NCBI RefSeq assembly: GCF_000468095.1
Contig: NZ_ASZC01000014.1
Span: forward strand, 152,985-216,984
Reading direction: 5' to 3'
Source of the DNA: Pantoea sp. AS-PWVM4
GTDB taxonomy: Bacteria > Pseudomonadota > Gammaproteobacteria > Enterobacterales > Enterobacteriaceae
DNA length: 64,000 bases
The notes under the pieces were generated by a model. That model was given only the letters and a program-made list of their open reading frames with translations, did not search any database and was not told the DNA's origin. Shown here piece by piece: positions 23,655 to 33,781 of the stretch. Within the stretch, counting starts at the first letter, position 1. Every line of letters starts with the position of its first letter. Both the position numbers and the translations under genes were made by a program.

Positions 23655-24593
23655 TTAAACCGGTGTTTTTAGCCCAAAAAATTGTCGGGCCGTCACCACA
23701 TCTTTCGCTATTTGTTCTTTCAACGCGTCCAGCGAGGCGAAACGCTGTTCGTCGCGAATCTTCTGTTTCAGTACCACATCAATGTGGCGTCCATAGAGAT
23801 TCATATGTGTGTCAAGCAGGTGAACTTCAAGCTGCTGACGCAGACCTTTTACCGTCGGACGCGTACCAATGTTGGCAACGCCGGGGATCGGGTGTTCACC
23901 CAGGCCCAGTACTTCAACCGCAAATACGCCTTTCACCGGCGTTACTGTGCGGCGTAAAGGGAGATTGGCGGTGGGAAAACCAATGGTACGGCCCAGGGCA
24001 TCACCATGCACCACACGGCCTGAAATGCTGAAGGGATGGCCTAACAACGCCTGCGCCTGGACAAAATCATCCTGCGCCAGCGCCTGACGCACCGCAGTAC
24101 TGCTGATGCGTTTGCCGCCATCACAAAATGTCTGGGTGCTGATGACATCAAAGCCATATTCCACACCGGCTTTCTGTAATAACAGGAAATCCCCCTGGCG
24201 ACCAGCGCCAAAGCGGAAATCATCACCAACAGCGAGAAATTTAACGTTCAGTTTCTCCACCAGCAGTTCAGAGATGAAAACCTGTGCTGAATGGGCAGCA
24301 AAACGACGATCGAAGCGAACACATAACACCGCATCGACGCCGGCCTGCTTAAGATACCTCAGCTTTTCACGCAGACGCATCAGACGAGCCGGGGCTTTAT
24401 CGCCCGCAAACAGCTCCAGCGGCTGCGGTTCGAACAGCATCACGATCACCGGCAGCTGACGCTTACGTCCCTCTTCGACCAGCTCCGCCATCAATGCCTG
24501 ATGGCCACGATGAAAACCGTCAAAATTACCAATGGTCAGGACGCAGCCGCGATGCTGCTGAGTGAGATTGTAAATACCGCGGATAAACTTCAT
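23655..24593 (-). CDS. ribF: Bifunctional riboflavin kinase / FAD synthetase RibF
   Basis: Phosphorylates riboflavin to FMN and adenylates FMN to FAD. 312 residues (313 in E. coli). The N-terminal nucleotidyltransferase domain shows LTIGNFDGFHRGHQAL; the kinase domain shows HGDALGRTIGFPTANLPL and GVANIGTRPTV. It is the first gene of the ribF-ileS-lspA-fkpB-ispH run, and is divergent from rpsT. Confidence 0.96.
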   Translation of the reverse strand: MKFIRGIYNLTQQHRGCVLTIGNFDGFHRGHQALMAELVEEGRKRQLPVIVMLFEPQPLELFAGDKAPARLMRLREKLRYLKQAGVDAVLCVRFDRRFAAHSAQVFISELLVEKLNVKFLAVGDDFRFGAGRQGDFLLLQKAGVEYGFDVISTQTFCDGGKRISSTAVRQALAQDDFVQAQALLGHPFSISGRVVHGDALGRTIGFPTANLPLRRTVTPVKGVFAVEVLGLGEHPIPGVANIGTRPTVKGLRQQLEVHLLDTHMNLYGRHIDVVLKQKIRDEQRFASLDALKEQIAKDVVTARQFFGLKTPV

Positions 24594-25175
<582 letters not shown>

Positions 25176-25204
25176 TCGCCCGTCTGTTAATCGCTTTGTG
25201 AAAG

Positions 25205-25229
25205 AACCGGCGTTAAGCCGGTTTTTTTA
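25205..25229 (+). terminator. rpsT Rho-independent terminator
   Basis: Stem aaccggc/gccggtt, loop gttaa, then seven T. The T-run overlaps the stop codon of the convergent nhaR gene. Confidence 0.9.
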
Positions 25230-26129
25230 TGCCTGCGATTTGCCGCTAAACAACGCGCTGAAGTCGCGATGGCAGATGCGTTGTACCGCCGGATGCTGGA
25301 TCATGCGCTCGGCAAAAATCACATGATACTCCTCCATCACCGCATCCAGACGACCAATTTCCTGGATAGCCTCATCGCGGTAGACCGCTTCACCATACAA
25401 CGTGGGGGCCACGAAAATCGCGTTGTGCTGCGCGCCAAACGCTTTCATCAGCGCCGCATCATCAAATTCACCCAGAATTTCGACCTGTAATCCCTGACTG
25501 TGAATCCAGTTGAGTAGCTTACGTCCCAACATCGAACGACGACCGGGGATCAGCAAGCGACGCTGTTCAAGGCAGGCGGGAAAAGTCTGTTCCGGCCACG
25601 GGGCATAACACCAGAAGCTCACCGGGCATTCCCCCAGCTTCACCGAAAACAGCCCCTCCTGCTGCGTTGAATCAATCGGGCAGTCCGAGACAATCATATC
25701 CAGCTTATGCTGGCTTAATTGCTCCAGCAGCATCTCATGTGTCGATTCAAAGCAGCGCAGATGAATCTTCTCATCCGCGACCACTGCCGCCTCCAGCACC
25801 TGACTCACCAGTTGCTTGGAGAGCGCATCCGCAATACCCACATCAAACAGCAGGTTTGACTCTTTGCGATAGTTGACGATATCGAGCATCTCCTGGCTGA
25901 GCATAAACATTCGGTCGGCATAGCGGAACACCAGTTGCCCCAGCTCAGTCGGCACCAGACCGCGGCCCTGCCGACGGAACAATTTGCCTTGCAGACGCTC
26001 CTCCAGCGCCTTGATCTGCCCGGTGATGGTTTGTGGTGTGAGGAACAGTGCCTCTGCCGCTCCGACAATCGAACCCTCACGGCACACATGCCAGAAGTAA
26101 TACAGATGGTTGTAGTTGATATGTGACAT
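25227..26129 (-). CDS. nhaR: LysR-type transcriptional activator NhaR
   Basis: Na+-responsive activator of nhaA. 300 residues, N-terminal winged helix-turn-helix ([25 protein letters not shown], i.e. from residue 4) and a C-terminal substrate-binding-like domain. The sequence [15 protein letters not shown] is distinctive for NhaR. It lies 22 bases downstream of nhaA on the same strand, as in E. coli, and its end meets the rpsT terminator. Confidence 0.95.
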   Translation of the reverse strand: MSHINYNHLYYFWHVCREGSIVGAAEALFLTPQTITGQIKALEERLQGKLFRRQGRGLVPTELGQLVFRYADRMFMLSQEMLDIVNYRKESNLLFDVGIADALSKQLVSQVLEAAVVADEKIHLRCFESTHEMLLEQLSQHKLDMIVSDCPIDSTQQEGLFSVKLGECPVSFWCYAPWPEQTFPACLEQRRLLIPGRRSMLGRKLLNWIHSQGLQVEILGEFDDAALMKAFGAQHNAIFVAPTLYGEAVYRDEAIQEIGRLDAVMEEYHVIFAERMIQHPAVQRICHRDFSALFSGKSQA

Positions 26130-26151
26130 CTGGCTACCGCCTTGTATTAGG

Positions 26152-27324
26152 TTACGCCGCCTGACGCGGCAGACGCCGCCACAGCAGCAAGTAACCGACC
26201 ACCGCCGAGATTATCGAACCCAGTAAAATGCCCAACTTCGCCAGCGTAATCAGCTCAGGCGCGGCTTCACCGTATGCCAGCGAGGCGATAAAGATCGACA
26301 TGGTAAAGCCAATGCCACACAACACGCCGACAGCCGCGATATCACGTAGCGAGGTGTTATCCGGCAATTTTGCCAACCCGGTTTTAACGCTGAGCCAGCA
26401 GAATAAGGTAATGCCGAGCGGTTTACCGACAAACAGGCCGAGCATGATGCCAAGCGGCAGCAACGAGAACAGGCTGCCTGGTGTCACCCCGGCCAGCGAT
26501 ACCCCTGCGTTAGCAAAGGCAAACAACGGCAGAATCAGCCAGCGTACCCACGGATGCAGCGCGTGTTCCAGGTGGATTGCCGGGGAGTGACCATTTTTCT
26601 TCTCCAGTGGGATCAGGAAGCCCACCACCACGCCCGCCAGCGTGGCATGCACACCGGATTTCAATACCGCCGTCCACAACACCAGCCCAACCAGCAGATA
26701 GAGGCCGGTATTACGTACATTCAGCAAATTCATGATGCCGAGCACCGCAATCGCGCCAGCCGCTACCCCCAGCGATACCATCGACAGATCATTGGTGTAG
26801 AACAGCGCAATAATCACGATAGCGCCCAGATCGTCAATGATCGCCAGCGCCATGAGGAAGATCTTCAACGCTGGCGGCACACGGCTACCCAGCAGCGCCA
26901 GGATACCCAGGGCAAAAGCGATATCGGTCGCCGTCGGGATCGCCCAACCGCTGCGCGTGGCCGCATCCCCGGCGTTAAACAACAGGAACAGCAGTCCCGG
27001 TACCAGCATGCCGCCAACGGCAGCAATCAGCGGGAAAATCGCCTGGTCGCGGCGTGCCAGTGCCCCCATGACCATTTCGCGCTTCACTTCCAGACCGACC
27101 ATCAGGAAGAACACCGCCATCAGCGCATCGTTGATCCACAGCAACAGGTTTTTACTGATATCCAGTGAGCCAAAACGAAACTCCACCGGGATTTCAAGCA
27201 GGTCAAGATAGCCCTGCTGGGTGCTGGTGCTGTTGGCCAGCAACATGGCAATGGCTGCGGCGATGATGAGCACCACCCCGCTGGTGGCGTCACTATTCAG
27301 GAGTTTTTTCAATCGGATATTCAC
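26152..27324 (-). CDS. nhaA: Na+/H+ antiporter NhaA
   Basis: Inner-membrane antiporter exchanging 2 H+ for 1 Na+ (or Li+), important at high pH and salt. 390 residues, about 12 transmembrane helices. The ion-binding aspartate pair is in [13 protein letters not shown] (about residues 163-164). [10 protein letters not shown], in the helix that is unwound in the structure, and the pH-sensor-side GLEVKRE are present. Expression is expected to need NhaR, encoded just downstream. Confidence 0.96.
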   Translation of the reverse strand: MNIRLKKLLNSDATSGVVLIIAAAIAMLLANSTSTQQGYLDLLEIPVEFRFGSLDISKNLLLWINDALMAVFFLMVGLEVKREMVMGALARRDQAIFPLIAAVGGMLVPGLLFLLFNAGDAATRSGWAIPTATDIAFALGILALLGSRVPPALKIFLMALAIIDDLGAIVIIALFYTNDLSMVSLGVAAGAIAVLGIMNLLNVRNTGLYLLVGLVLWTAVLKSGVHATLAGVVVGFLIPLEKKNGHSPAIHLEHALHPWVRWLILPLFAFANAGVSLAGVTPGSLFSLLPLGIMLGLFVGKPLGITLFCWLSVKTGLAKLPDNTSLRDIAAVGVLCGIGFTMSIFIASLAYGEAAPELITLAKLGILLGSIISAVVGYLLLWRRLPRQAA

Positions 27325-27456
27325 GTCCAGGTTCCTTGTCGCAGAGCGAATAATGAAAAGGCGGTTAGCTTAGCGACAATATTAGATCGAAAAAAACAGA
27401 TTATTTATTAGGTCGGGTTCGAAAAAACCGAATGATCGTGGCGATCAGGAAATAAA

Positions 27457-27482
27457 AAAGCCAGCGACGCAGCGCTGGCTTT
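27457..27482 (-). terminator. dnaKJ operon terminator
   Basis: Stem aaagccagcg/cgctggcttt with a six-base loop, followed on the minus strand by TTTTTTATT. It is 19 bases past the dnaJ stop. Confidence 0.9.
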
Positions 27483-27500
27483 CAGGTAAGTCGCGCAGAC

Positions 27501-28643
27501 TTAGCGGGTTAAATCATCAAAAAACTTCTTCACGCCATCGAAGAAACTCTTCGACCGCGGGCTGTTTTTCTCACCGGTCGGGCCGCCAAAACTCTCTTCC
27601 AGTTCACGCAACAGCGCTTTCTGTTTGTCGTTCAGGCTGACCGGAGTTTCCACCACCACGCGGCACAGCAGATCGCCCACGGCACCACCACGCACTGATT
27701 TCACGCCTTTACCACGCATGCGGAACAGCTTGCCGGTTTGCGTTTCTGACGGTACTTTCAGCTTCACACGGCCATCCAGAGTCGGCACTTCAATCTCGCC
27801 ACCCAGTGCAGCCATCGCAAAGTTGATCGGTACTTCACAGTACAGGTTGTTATCTTCACGCTCGAAGATCGGGTGTTTTTTCACTGACACCTGAACGTAC
27901 AGATCGCCCGCCGGTGCGCCATGCTCGCCCGCTTCCCCTTCGCCGCTCAGACGGATACGATCGCCGGTATCAACACCTGCCGGGATTTTCACTGACAAGG
28001 TTTTCGAGCGTTCAACACGACCGTGGCCATGACAGGCGTTGCACGGATCTTTGATCACCGAGCCACGGCCATGACAGGTCGGACACGCCTGCTGTACGGT
28101 AAAGAAGCCCTGACGCATCTGCACCTGGCCTGCACCATGACAGGTTGGACAGGTTTGCGGTTGAGTCCCGGCTTTCGCCCCGCTGCCGTGGCAAACATCA
28201 CACTCTTCCAGGGTTGGAATGCGGATCTCTTTGGTCACGCCGCGTACCGCTTCTTCCAGCGTCAGGTCCATGTTGTAGCGTAAATCGGCGCCACGGGCAG
28301 CGCGCTGACGGCGACCACCACCAAAGATATCGCCAAATACGTCGCCAAAGATATCGCTGAAGTCAGCACCGCCACCGAAGCCGCCGCCGCCAAATCCACC
28401 GCCACCCATGCCGCCCTGTTCGAAGGCCGCATGACCATACTGATCGTAGGCCGCACGCTTCTGCGCGTCGGTCAGAATTTCGTAGGCTTCCTTAACCTCT
28501 TTGAATTTCGCTTCGGCTTCTTTATCGCCCGGGTTACGGTCCGGGTGATATTTCATCGCCAGGCGCTTGTACGCCTTTTTGATTTCGCGCTCATCTGCCG
28601 ATTTAGAGACGCCTAAGATCTCGTAAAAATCACTCTTCGCCAT
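27501..28643 (-). CDS. dnaJ: Chaperone DnaJ (Hsp40)
   Basis: Delivers unfolded substrates to DnaK and stimulates its ATPase. 380 residues (376 in E. coli). J domain at 1-70 with HPD in [10 protein letters not shown]; Gly/Phe-rich linker ([15 protein letters not shown]); four zinc-binding repeats [24 protein letters not shown] and CNACHGHG; then the C-terminal substrate-binding domains. It follows dnaK in the same operon after a 100-base gap that contains a strong hairpin. Confidence 0.97.
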   Translation of the reverse strand: MAKSDFYEILGVSKSADEREIKKAYKRLAMKYHPDRNPGDKEAEAKFKEVKEAYEILTDAQKRAAYDQYGHAAFEQGGMGGGGFGGGGFGGGADFSDIFGDVFGDIFGGGRRQRAARGADLRYNMDLTLEEAVRGVTKEIRIPTLEECDVCHGSGAKAGTQPQTCPTCHGAGQVQMRQGFFTVQQACPTCHGRGSVIKDPCNACHGHGRVERSKTLSVKIPAGVDTGDRIRLSGEGEAGEHGAPAGDLYVQVSVKKHPIFEREDNNLYCEVPINFAMAALGGEIEVPTLDGRVKLKVPSETQTGKLFRMRGKGVKSVRGGAVGDLLCRVVVETPVSLNDKQKALLRELEESFGGPTGEKNSPRSKSFFDGVKKFFDDLTR

Positions 28644-28663
28644 CTTCTGCCCTTAACATGATC

Positions 28664-28696
28664 GCACGGGCGTGGAGAGATCTCCTACGCCCGTGC
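28664..28696 (-). other. Hairpin in the dnaK-dnaJ gap
   Basis: GCACGGGCGT pairs with ACGCCCGTGC, and the inner GGAGA/TCTCC continues the stem with a single unpaired T, making an almost continuous 15-bp stem with a two-base loop. There is no T-run, so it is more likely an attenuating or mRNA-processing element that lowers dnaJ relative to dnaK than a full terminator. Confidence 0.7.
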
Positions 28697-28743
28697 TGGT
28701 TTCAACGGCTGTCAGGCCAGCCGTCGCGCCCGGTCAGGGGCAA

Positions 28744-30654
28744 TTATTTTTTATCTTTAACTTCTTCGAATTCAGCGTCGACAACGTCGTCATCTTTCTT
28801 CGCGGAAGCGTCGCCAGCGTCTGCTGCGCCAGCCTGAGCCTGCTGCTGTGCCATTTCCATCAGCTTGCTGGAAACCTGCATCAGAGCCTGCATCTTCGCT
28901 TCGATGTCAGCTTTGTCTTCGCCTTTCAGCGCAGTGTTCAGATCGTTCAGCGCAGATTCAATCGGGGCTTTGTCATCGGCAGACAGTTTGTCACCCGCTT
29001 CATCCAGCTGTTTACGGGTGCTGTGCGCAATCTGGTCGCCCTGGTTACGCGTCTGCACCAGCTCTTCAAATTTACGGTCGGCTTCGGCGTTCGCTTCAGC
29101 GTCACGTACCATTTTCGCGATCTCTTCTTCGTTCAGACCAGAAGACGCTTTGATGGTGATCTTCTGCTCTTTACCGCTGTTTTTGTCTTTCGCTGATACG
29201 TGCAGGATACCATCCGCATCGATGTCGAAAGTCACTTCAATCTGCGGCATACCGCGCGGTGCAGGCTGGATACCGTCGAGGTTAAACTGGCCCAGTGATT
29301 TGTTATCGCTGGCACGTTTACGCTCACCCTGCAACACATGAATGGTCACGGCAGACTGGTTATCTTCAGCAGTTGAGAACACCTGGCTGTGTTTGGTCGG
29401 GATGGTGGTGTTCTTGCTGATCAGCGAAGTCATCACGCTACCCATAGTTTCGATACCCAGTGACAGCGGGGTTACGTCGAGCAGCAGGACGTCTTTCACG
29501 TCACCACCCAGCACGCCACCCTGTACCGCAGCACCTACGGCAACGGCTTCATCCGGGTTCACGTCTTTACGCGGCTCTTTGCCAAAGAATTCTGTCACTT
29601 TAGCCTGAACCAGCGGCATACGGGTCTGACCACCGACGAGGATCACATCGTTGATGTCAGAAACCGACAGGCCAGCATCTTGCAGAGCGACTTTCAGCGG
29701 CTCGATAGAACGCGCAACCAGATCTTCGACCAGCGATTCCAGCTTCGCACGGGTCACTTTGATGTTCAGGTGCTTAGGACCGGTCGCATCAGCAGTGATG
29801 TACGGCAGGTTAACGTCAGTCTGCTGAGCAGAAGACAGCTCGATTTTCGCTTTCTCAGCCGCTTCTTTCAGACGCTGCATCGCCAGCGGATCGTTGTGCA
29901 GATCGATGCCCTGATCTTTCTTGAACTCCGCAACGAGGTAGTTGATCAGGCGGCTGTCGAAGTCTTCACCACCCAGGTGGGTATCACCATTGGTTGCCAG
30001 AACTTCAAAGGTTTTCTCGCCATCAACTTCATCGATTTCGATGATAGAGATATCGAAGGTACCGCCGCCCAGGTCGTACACCGCGATGGTGCGGTTGCCC
30101 TGACCTTTGTCGAGGCCGTAAGCCAGCGCCGCCGCAGTCGGTTCGTTAATAATACGTTTCACTTCCAGGCCCGCGATACGGCCGGCATCTTTGGTTGCCT
30201 GACGCTGTGCATCGTTGAAGTACGCCGGTACGGTGATAACCGCTTCAGTCACTGGCTCACCGAGGAAATCTTCCGCGGTTTTCTTCATTTTTTTCAGCAC
30301 TTCAGCAGAGATCTGCGGCGGAGCCATTTTCTGGCCTTTCACTTCCAGCCAGGCATCACCGTTGTCAGCTGCGGCGATTTTGTACGGCATGATTTTGATA
30401 TCACGCTGCACTTCTTCGTCCTGGAAACGACGGCCGATCAGGCGCTTAATCGCGAACAGGGTGTTCTGCGGGTTAGTCACCGCCTGACGTTTAGCCGGTT
30501 GACCGACCAGAGTTTCGCCATCCTGTGTATAAGCAATAATTGAAGGCGTGGTACGATCACCTTCGGCATTTTCCAGCACGCGTGCTTTGGTGCCGTCCAT
30601 AATCGCAACACAAGAGTTGGTTGTACCCAGGTCAATACCAATAATCTTACCCAT
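28744..30654 (-). CDS. dnaK: Chaperone DnaK (Hsp70)
   Basis: Central ATP-dependent chaperone, and negative regulator of sigma-32. 636 residues (638 in E. coli). Nucleotide-binding domain with [28 protein letters not shown] and VGGQTRMP; linker [13 protein letters not shown]; substrate-binding domain; C-terminal tail ending EEVKDKK. It heads the operon and is preceded by a sigma-32-type promoter. Confidence 0.98.
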   Translation of the reverse strand: MGKIIGIDLGTTNSCVAIMDGTKARVLENAEGDRTTPSIIAYTQDGETLVGQPAKRQAVTNPQNTLFAIKRLIGRRFQDEEVQRDIKIMPYKIAAADNGDAWLEVKGQKMAPPQISAEVLKKMKKTAEDFLGEPVTEAVITVPAYFNDAQRQATKDAGRIAGLEVKRIINEPTAAALAYGLDKGQGNRTIAVYDLGGGTFDISIIEIDEVDGEKTFEVLATNGDTHLGGEDFDSRLINYLVAEFKKDQGIDLHNDPLAMQRLKEAAEKAKIELSSAQQTDVNLPYITADATGPKHLNIKVTRAKLESLVEDLVARSIEPLKVALQDAGLSVSDINDVILVGGQTRMPLVQAKVTEFFGKEPRKDVNPDEAVAVGAAVQGGVLGGDVKDVLLLDVTPLSLGIETMGSVMTSLISKNTTIPTKHSQVFSTAEDNQSAVTIHVLQGERKRASDNKSLGQFNLDGIQPAPRGMPQIEVTFDIDADGILHVSAKDKNSGKEQKITIKASSGLNEEEIAKMVRDAEANAEADRKFEELVQTRNQGDQIAHSTRKQLDEAGDKLSADDKAPIESALNDLNTALKGEDKADIEAKMQALMQVSSKLMEMAQQQAQAGAADAGDASAKKDDDVVDAEFEEVKDKK

Positions 30655-30946
30655 CTAAACGTCTCCCACTTAAATTCTTTGCCAAATTGGGTTGTGAAGC
30701 AGAGATGCGGGCATGTTTCGCCGCTTTCAACTGCCTGAGCAGGCTTTTTTTCCTGCACCACAACTCTCGATGACAACTAGATGGGGCCGCTTCGAAGCGC
30801 ATCAAGGGTTAAAACTAAAAAAATTTTAATTATCTCTCCCCACTCAGATCAAAGATGCCGGGTAGCTGGCTGATTATTATGCTGCGCCCCGTCTGACTAA
30901 CGGGATAAGACAACATTCAGATATTAATAATTACCTTTGAGGAACT
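30655..30946. other. dnaK-satP divergent promoter region
   Basis: 292 bases with no gene. The dnaK side holds a long leader and the heat-shock promoter at 30779-30808. The satP side is A+T-rich; I could not identify a specific satP promoter. Confidence 0.6.
30779..30808 (-). promoter_or_regulatory. Sigma-32 heat-shock promoter of dnaKJ
   Basis: On the minus strand: CCCTTGATG (-35), a 13-base spacer and CCCCATCT (-10). This matches the E. coli dnaK P1 layout (CCCTTGATG ... CCCCATTT) and the sigma-32 consensus. It lies about 125 bases upstream of the dnaK ATG. Confidence 0.9.
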
Positions 30947-31513
30947 ATGCGTAACATCACTCTGGCGAACCCTGCGCCACTGGGCTTAATGGGCTTTGGT
31001 ATGACCACCATTCTGCTCAATCTACACAACACCGGACTCTTCGCGATGGATACCATCATCCTGGCGATGGGCATTTTTTATGGCGGCCTCGCGCAAATCT
31101 TTGCCGGTCTGCTGGAATTTAAGAAAGGTAACACCTTCGGCCTGACGGCATTTGCCTCTTACGGCAGCTTCTGGCTGACGCTGGTCGCGATTCTGCTGCT
31201 GCCGAAAATGGGGCTGTCGGAAGCCGCTGACAGTCATTTCCTCGGGGCTTACCTTGGCCTATGGGGCGTGTTCACGCTGTTTTTATTCTTTGGCACCCTC
31301 ACCGGCCCGACTATGCTGCAATTTGTGTTTGCCAGCCTGACGGTGCTGTTTGCCTTGTTGGCGATTGGACATCTGCTGGATAACGCGCTGCTGGTGCGCA
31401 TTGCCGGTTGGGTTGGTCTGATCTGTGGTGGTAGCGCCATCTATCTGGCGATGGGTGAAGTGCTGAATGAACAATGGGGCCGCACCGTGCTGCCGATTGG
31501 TCAACCACGCTGA
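30947..31513 (+). CDS. satP: Acetate/succinate:H+ symporter SatP (YaaH)
   Basis: Six-helix inner-membrane channel-like transporter of the GPR1/FUN34/YaaH family, taking up acetate and succinate. 188 residues as in E. coli. The family motif NPAPLGLMGFG is at residues 8-18. GIFYGGLAQIFAGLLEFKKGNTFG and the C-terminal GEVLNEQWGRTVLPIG (shortened here) are nearly invariant. The ATG follows GAGG by five bases. It converges with the MFS gene. Confidence 0.95.
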   Translation: MRNITLANPAPLGLMGFGMTTILLNLHNTGLFAMDTIILAMGIFYGGLAQIFAGLLEFKKGNTFGLTAFASYGSFWLTLVAILLLPKMGLSEAADSHFLGAYLGLWGVFTLFLFFGTLTGPTMLQFVFASLTVLFALLAIGHLLDNALLVRIAGWVGLICGGSAIYLAMGEVLNEQWGRTVLPIGQPR

Positions 31514-31520
31514 ATCGCAA

Positions 31521-31542
31521 CGCGGAGCCTGGAGGCTCCGCG
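31521..31542. terminator. Shared terminator hairpin between satP and the MFS gene
   Basis: Perfect stem cgcggagcct/aggctccgcg with a two-base spacer between convergent genes. It has no real T-run on either strand, so it may act as a transcript-stabilising 3' hairpin. Confidence 0.6.
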
Positions 31543-31549
31543 TAATCAT

Positions 31550-32860
31550 TTATGAAGAATGAATGGATGTCTCAAACTGCACGCTTTCCTGCCGGTTATC
31601 ACGTAACAGCCACACCCCTACTGCAAATCCAATTACCGCCAACGCCAACACGTACCATGCCGGTGCCATCGGTGTCAGACGCATAATCAAGGTCACGCTA
31701 ATCGGCGTCAGGCCGCCAAAAATGGCGTAGGCGACGTTATAGGAGAAGGAGATACCGGTGAAGCGCACCGCTGCCGGGAAGGACCGAACCATCACAAACG
31801 GTACAACCCCCACCACGCCAACGCTCAGCCCCGCCAGACCATACCAGACAAACAACATCTCCGGCGCACTTCCTAATTGATGGAAGAAGTTCCAGCTACC
31901 GATCGCCAACAGCAACGAACCGATCATCAAGGTACGCGCCGCTCCGATACGGTCCACCAGCCAACCCGCAATCACGCAGCCAAACAGCAACATCACCGTA
32001 GCCAGGCTATTGGCCTGTAAGCTCAGCGCCGCCGGAATCGCGTGTTGTTTTTGCATCAGCGTCGGAGCCATCAGAATCACTACTACGATGCAGGCGGAGA
32101 GCAACCAGGTCAGCAGCATGGAAATCACGATGCCGCGTTTGTGTTGGGCCAGGATGGTTTGCAGTGGCAGCTTATCCGCCAGCGCCTTGCGCTGCTGCAT
32201 TTGCTGAAACACTGGCGTTTCATGCAGCCAGCGGCGCAAATACATCGCCAGCAAACCAAACACGCCACCGAGAAAGAACGGGATGCGCCAGCCATGCGCG
32301 GCAATTGCCGCCGGAGAGAGCGAAGTATTGATGATGGTTGCCACCAGCGAGCCGAGCAAAATCCCGGCAGTTAAACCGGCGGTTAACGTGCCACAGGCAA
32401 AACCCACGCGTTTTTCTGGCACATGCTCCGCGACAAACACCCATGCGCCCGGCACTTCGCCACCAATCGCGGCCCCCTGTAACACGCGCAACAGCAGCAT
32501 CAACAGCGGCGCAGCGATACCAATGCTGTCGTAAGTCGGCAACGCCCCCATTGCCAACGTCGGCAGAGCCATCAGCAGGATACTCAGACTAAACATCTTC
32601 TTACGGCCAACTTTGTCACCAAAGTGCGCCATGATGATGCCACCAAGCGGGCGCGCCAGATAACCTGCGGCAAAGATGGCAAAGGTCTGCACCTGACGCA
32701 GCCATTCCGGCATATCCGCCGGGAAGAAGAGTTGGCCGATCACCGCAGCGAAGAACACAAAGATGATGAAGTCGTAAAATTCCAGCGCCCCGCCAAGGGC
32801 GGCCAGCGACAGGGTTTTATAATCCTGTCGGTTGAGGCGACGAGTTGCGAGCGAATCCAT
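31550..32860 (-). CDS. MFS transporter, metabolite:H+ symporter (MHS) type
   Basis: Inner-membrane secondary transporter of 436 residues with about 12 helices. Family evidence: the loop 2-3 motif GGIIMAHFGDKVGRKKMF, and ALEFYDFIIFVFFAAVIG plus LRVLQGAAIGGEVPGAWVF, which are typical of the ProP/KgtP/ShiA-like metabolite:H+ symporters. The substrate cannot be told from sequence. I chose the ATG that opens MDSLATRRLNRQDYK; the frame runs 25 codons further upstream with an unlikely N-terminus. In E. coli satP and mog are adjacent, so this gene is an insertion relative to that order. A 112-base gap to mog holds no recognisable element. Confidence 0.85.
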   Translation of the reverse strand: MDSLATRRLNRQDYKTLSLAALGGALEFYDFIIFVFFAAVIGQLFFPADMPEWLRQVQTFAIFAAGYLARPLGGIIMAHFGDKVGRKKMFSLSILLMALPTLAMGALPTYDSIGIAAPLLMLLLRVLQGAAIGGEVPGAWVFVAEHVPEKRVGFACGTLTAGLTAGILLGSLVATIINTSLSPAAIAAHGWRIPFFLGGVFGLLAMYLRRWLHETPVFQQMQQRKALADKLPLQTILAQHKRGIVISMLLTWLLSACIVVVILMAPTLMQKQHAIPAALSLQANSLATVMLLFGCVIAGWLVDRIGAARTLMIGSLLLAIGSWNFFHQLGSAPEMLFVWYGLAGLSVGVVGVVPFVMVRSFPAAVRFTGISFSYNVAYAIFGGLTPISVTLIMRLTPMAPAWYVLALAVIGFAVGVWLLRDNRQESVQFETSIHSS

Positions 32861-32972
32861 AACGTAGCGGTATCCAGAGGCAAAAAAATCTAGTTGTAAA
32901 GTTACGCTTACTATACCGTCAATTTTTTGCCACACCAGTACGTCTGAATTTTATGCCTGAAAACGGCGATAT

Positions 32973-33560
32973 TCAGACGTTTGTCTCACGCCTCGCGCTT
33001 TTTGGCCGAAATGCTGCTACCACTACCGGGTCAGTCTCGACATAAGGCCCGTCAAGCAGCTGTAAACAATACGGTACAGCCGCGAAGATGCCCGGCACTT
33101 TCACCACGCCGTCATCTCCTTTCAGTCCTTCCAGCGTTTCTTTGATCGATTTCGGCTGCCCCGGCAAGTTGAGGATCAGCGACTGTTTACGGATCACCCC
33201 CACCTGACGTGACAGGATCGCCGTCGGGACAAATTGCAGGCTGATCTGGCGCATCTGCTCGCCAAAACCGGGCATCTCACGATCGGCAACCGCAAGGGTC
33301 GCATCAGGTGTCACATCACGGCGCGCAGGCCCCGTACCGCCCGTGGTCAGTACCAGATGGCAGAACAATTCATCCACCAGCTCGCAAATCGCCTGTTCGA
33401 TCATCGGTTGTTCATCCGGCACCAGCCGGGTTTCAATCTCAAATGGCGTCGTTAATGCGCTGCCAAGCCAGCTTTCCAGCGCCGGAATGCCCTGATCCTG
33501 ATAAATGCCGTTCGCCGCGCGATCGGAAACAGAAATTAATCCAATACGTAATGTATCCAT
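32973..33560 (-). CDS. mog: Molybdopterin adenylyltransferase MogA
   Basis: Adenylates molybdopterin to MPT-AMP before MoeA inserts molybdate. Start at MDTLRIGLISVSDRA gives 195 residues, the E. coli length; the open frame continues 55 codons upstream through a repeat region and is not coding. The MoaB/Mog signature LVLTTGGTGPARRDVTPDAT is present, together with EMPGFGEQMR. Confidence 0.95.
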   Translation of the reverse strand: MDTLRIGLISVSDRAANGIYQDQGIPALESWLGSALTTPFEIETRLVPDEQPMIEQAICELVDELFCHLVLTTGGTGPARRDVTPDATLAVADREMPGFGEQMRQISLQFVPTAILSRQVGVIRKQSLILNLPGQPKSIKETLEGLKGDDGVVKVPGIFAAVPYCLQLLDGPYVETDPVVVAAFRPKSARRETNV

Positions 33561-33617
33561 AGAGTTATCGCTGTGGTGCATGAGGGGGATAAAAATAAGA
33601 ATAATATAGGGAGATGC

Positions 33618-33744
33618 TAATACCCTAAATAATTCGAGTTGCAGGAAGGCGGCAAATGAATGAATCGCCGGGAGCTTACACCAGTAAGTGACCGGTGTGA
33701 ATGAGTGCAGCCAACGCATCTGCAACTCGAATTATGACGGGGAT
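33618..33744. repeat. Long imperfect palindrome repeat between mog and talB
   Basis: Outer arms AATTCGAGTTGCA (33631-33643) and TGCAACTCGAATT (33721-33733) are exact inverse complements; the inside includes a small CTTAC-acca-GTAAG hairpin and the words GAAGGCGGCAA and CAGCCAACGCA. I recall very similar 120-130-bp palindromic elements scattered through intergenic regions of Serratia, Yersinia, Pectobacterium and related genomes; the exact family name is uncertain to me. No ORF, so it is a MITE-like or RNA-hairpin element. Confidence 0.75.
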
Positions 33745-33748
33745 TAAA

Positions 33749-33772
33749 CCGTGGCGGGCAGTGCCGCCACGG
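33749..33772 (-). terminator. talB terminator hairpin
   Basis: Stem ccgtggcgg/ccgccacgg with a six-base loop, ten bases past the talB stop, followed on the minus strand by only TTTAAT. The short T-run makes it a moderate terminator. Confidence 0.65.
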
Positions 33773-33781
33773 TGTCATCAC

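Noticed and set aside
30729..30752. GCCTGAGCAGGC followed by eight T in the dnaK leader, terminator-like on the plus strand
   Set aside because: The stem is only four or five base pairs and no plus-strand gene ends there.
33561..33725. N-terminal extension of mog
   Set aside because: It translates the palindromic repeat and is absent from Mog homologues; the ATG at 33560 gives the exact family length.
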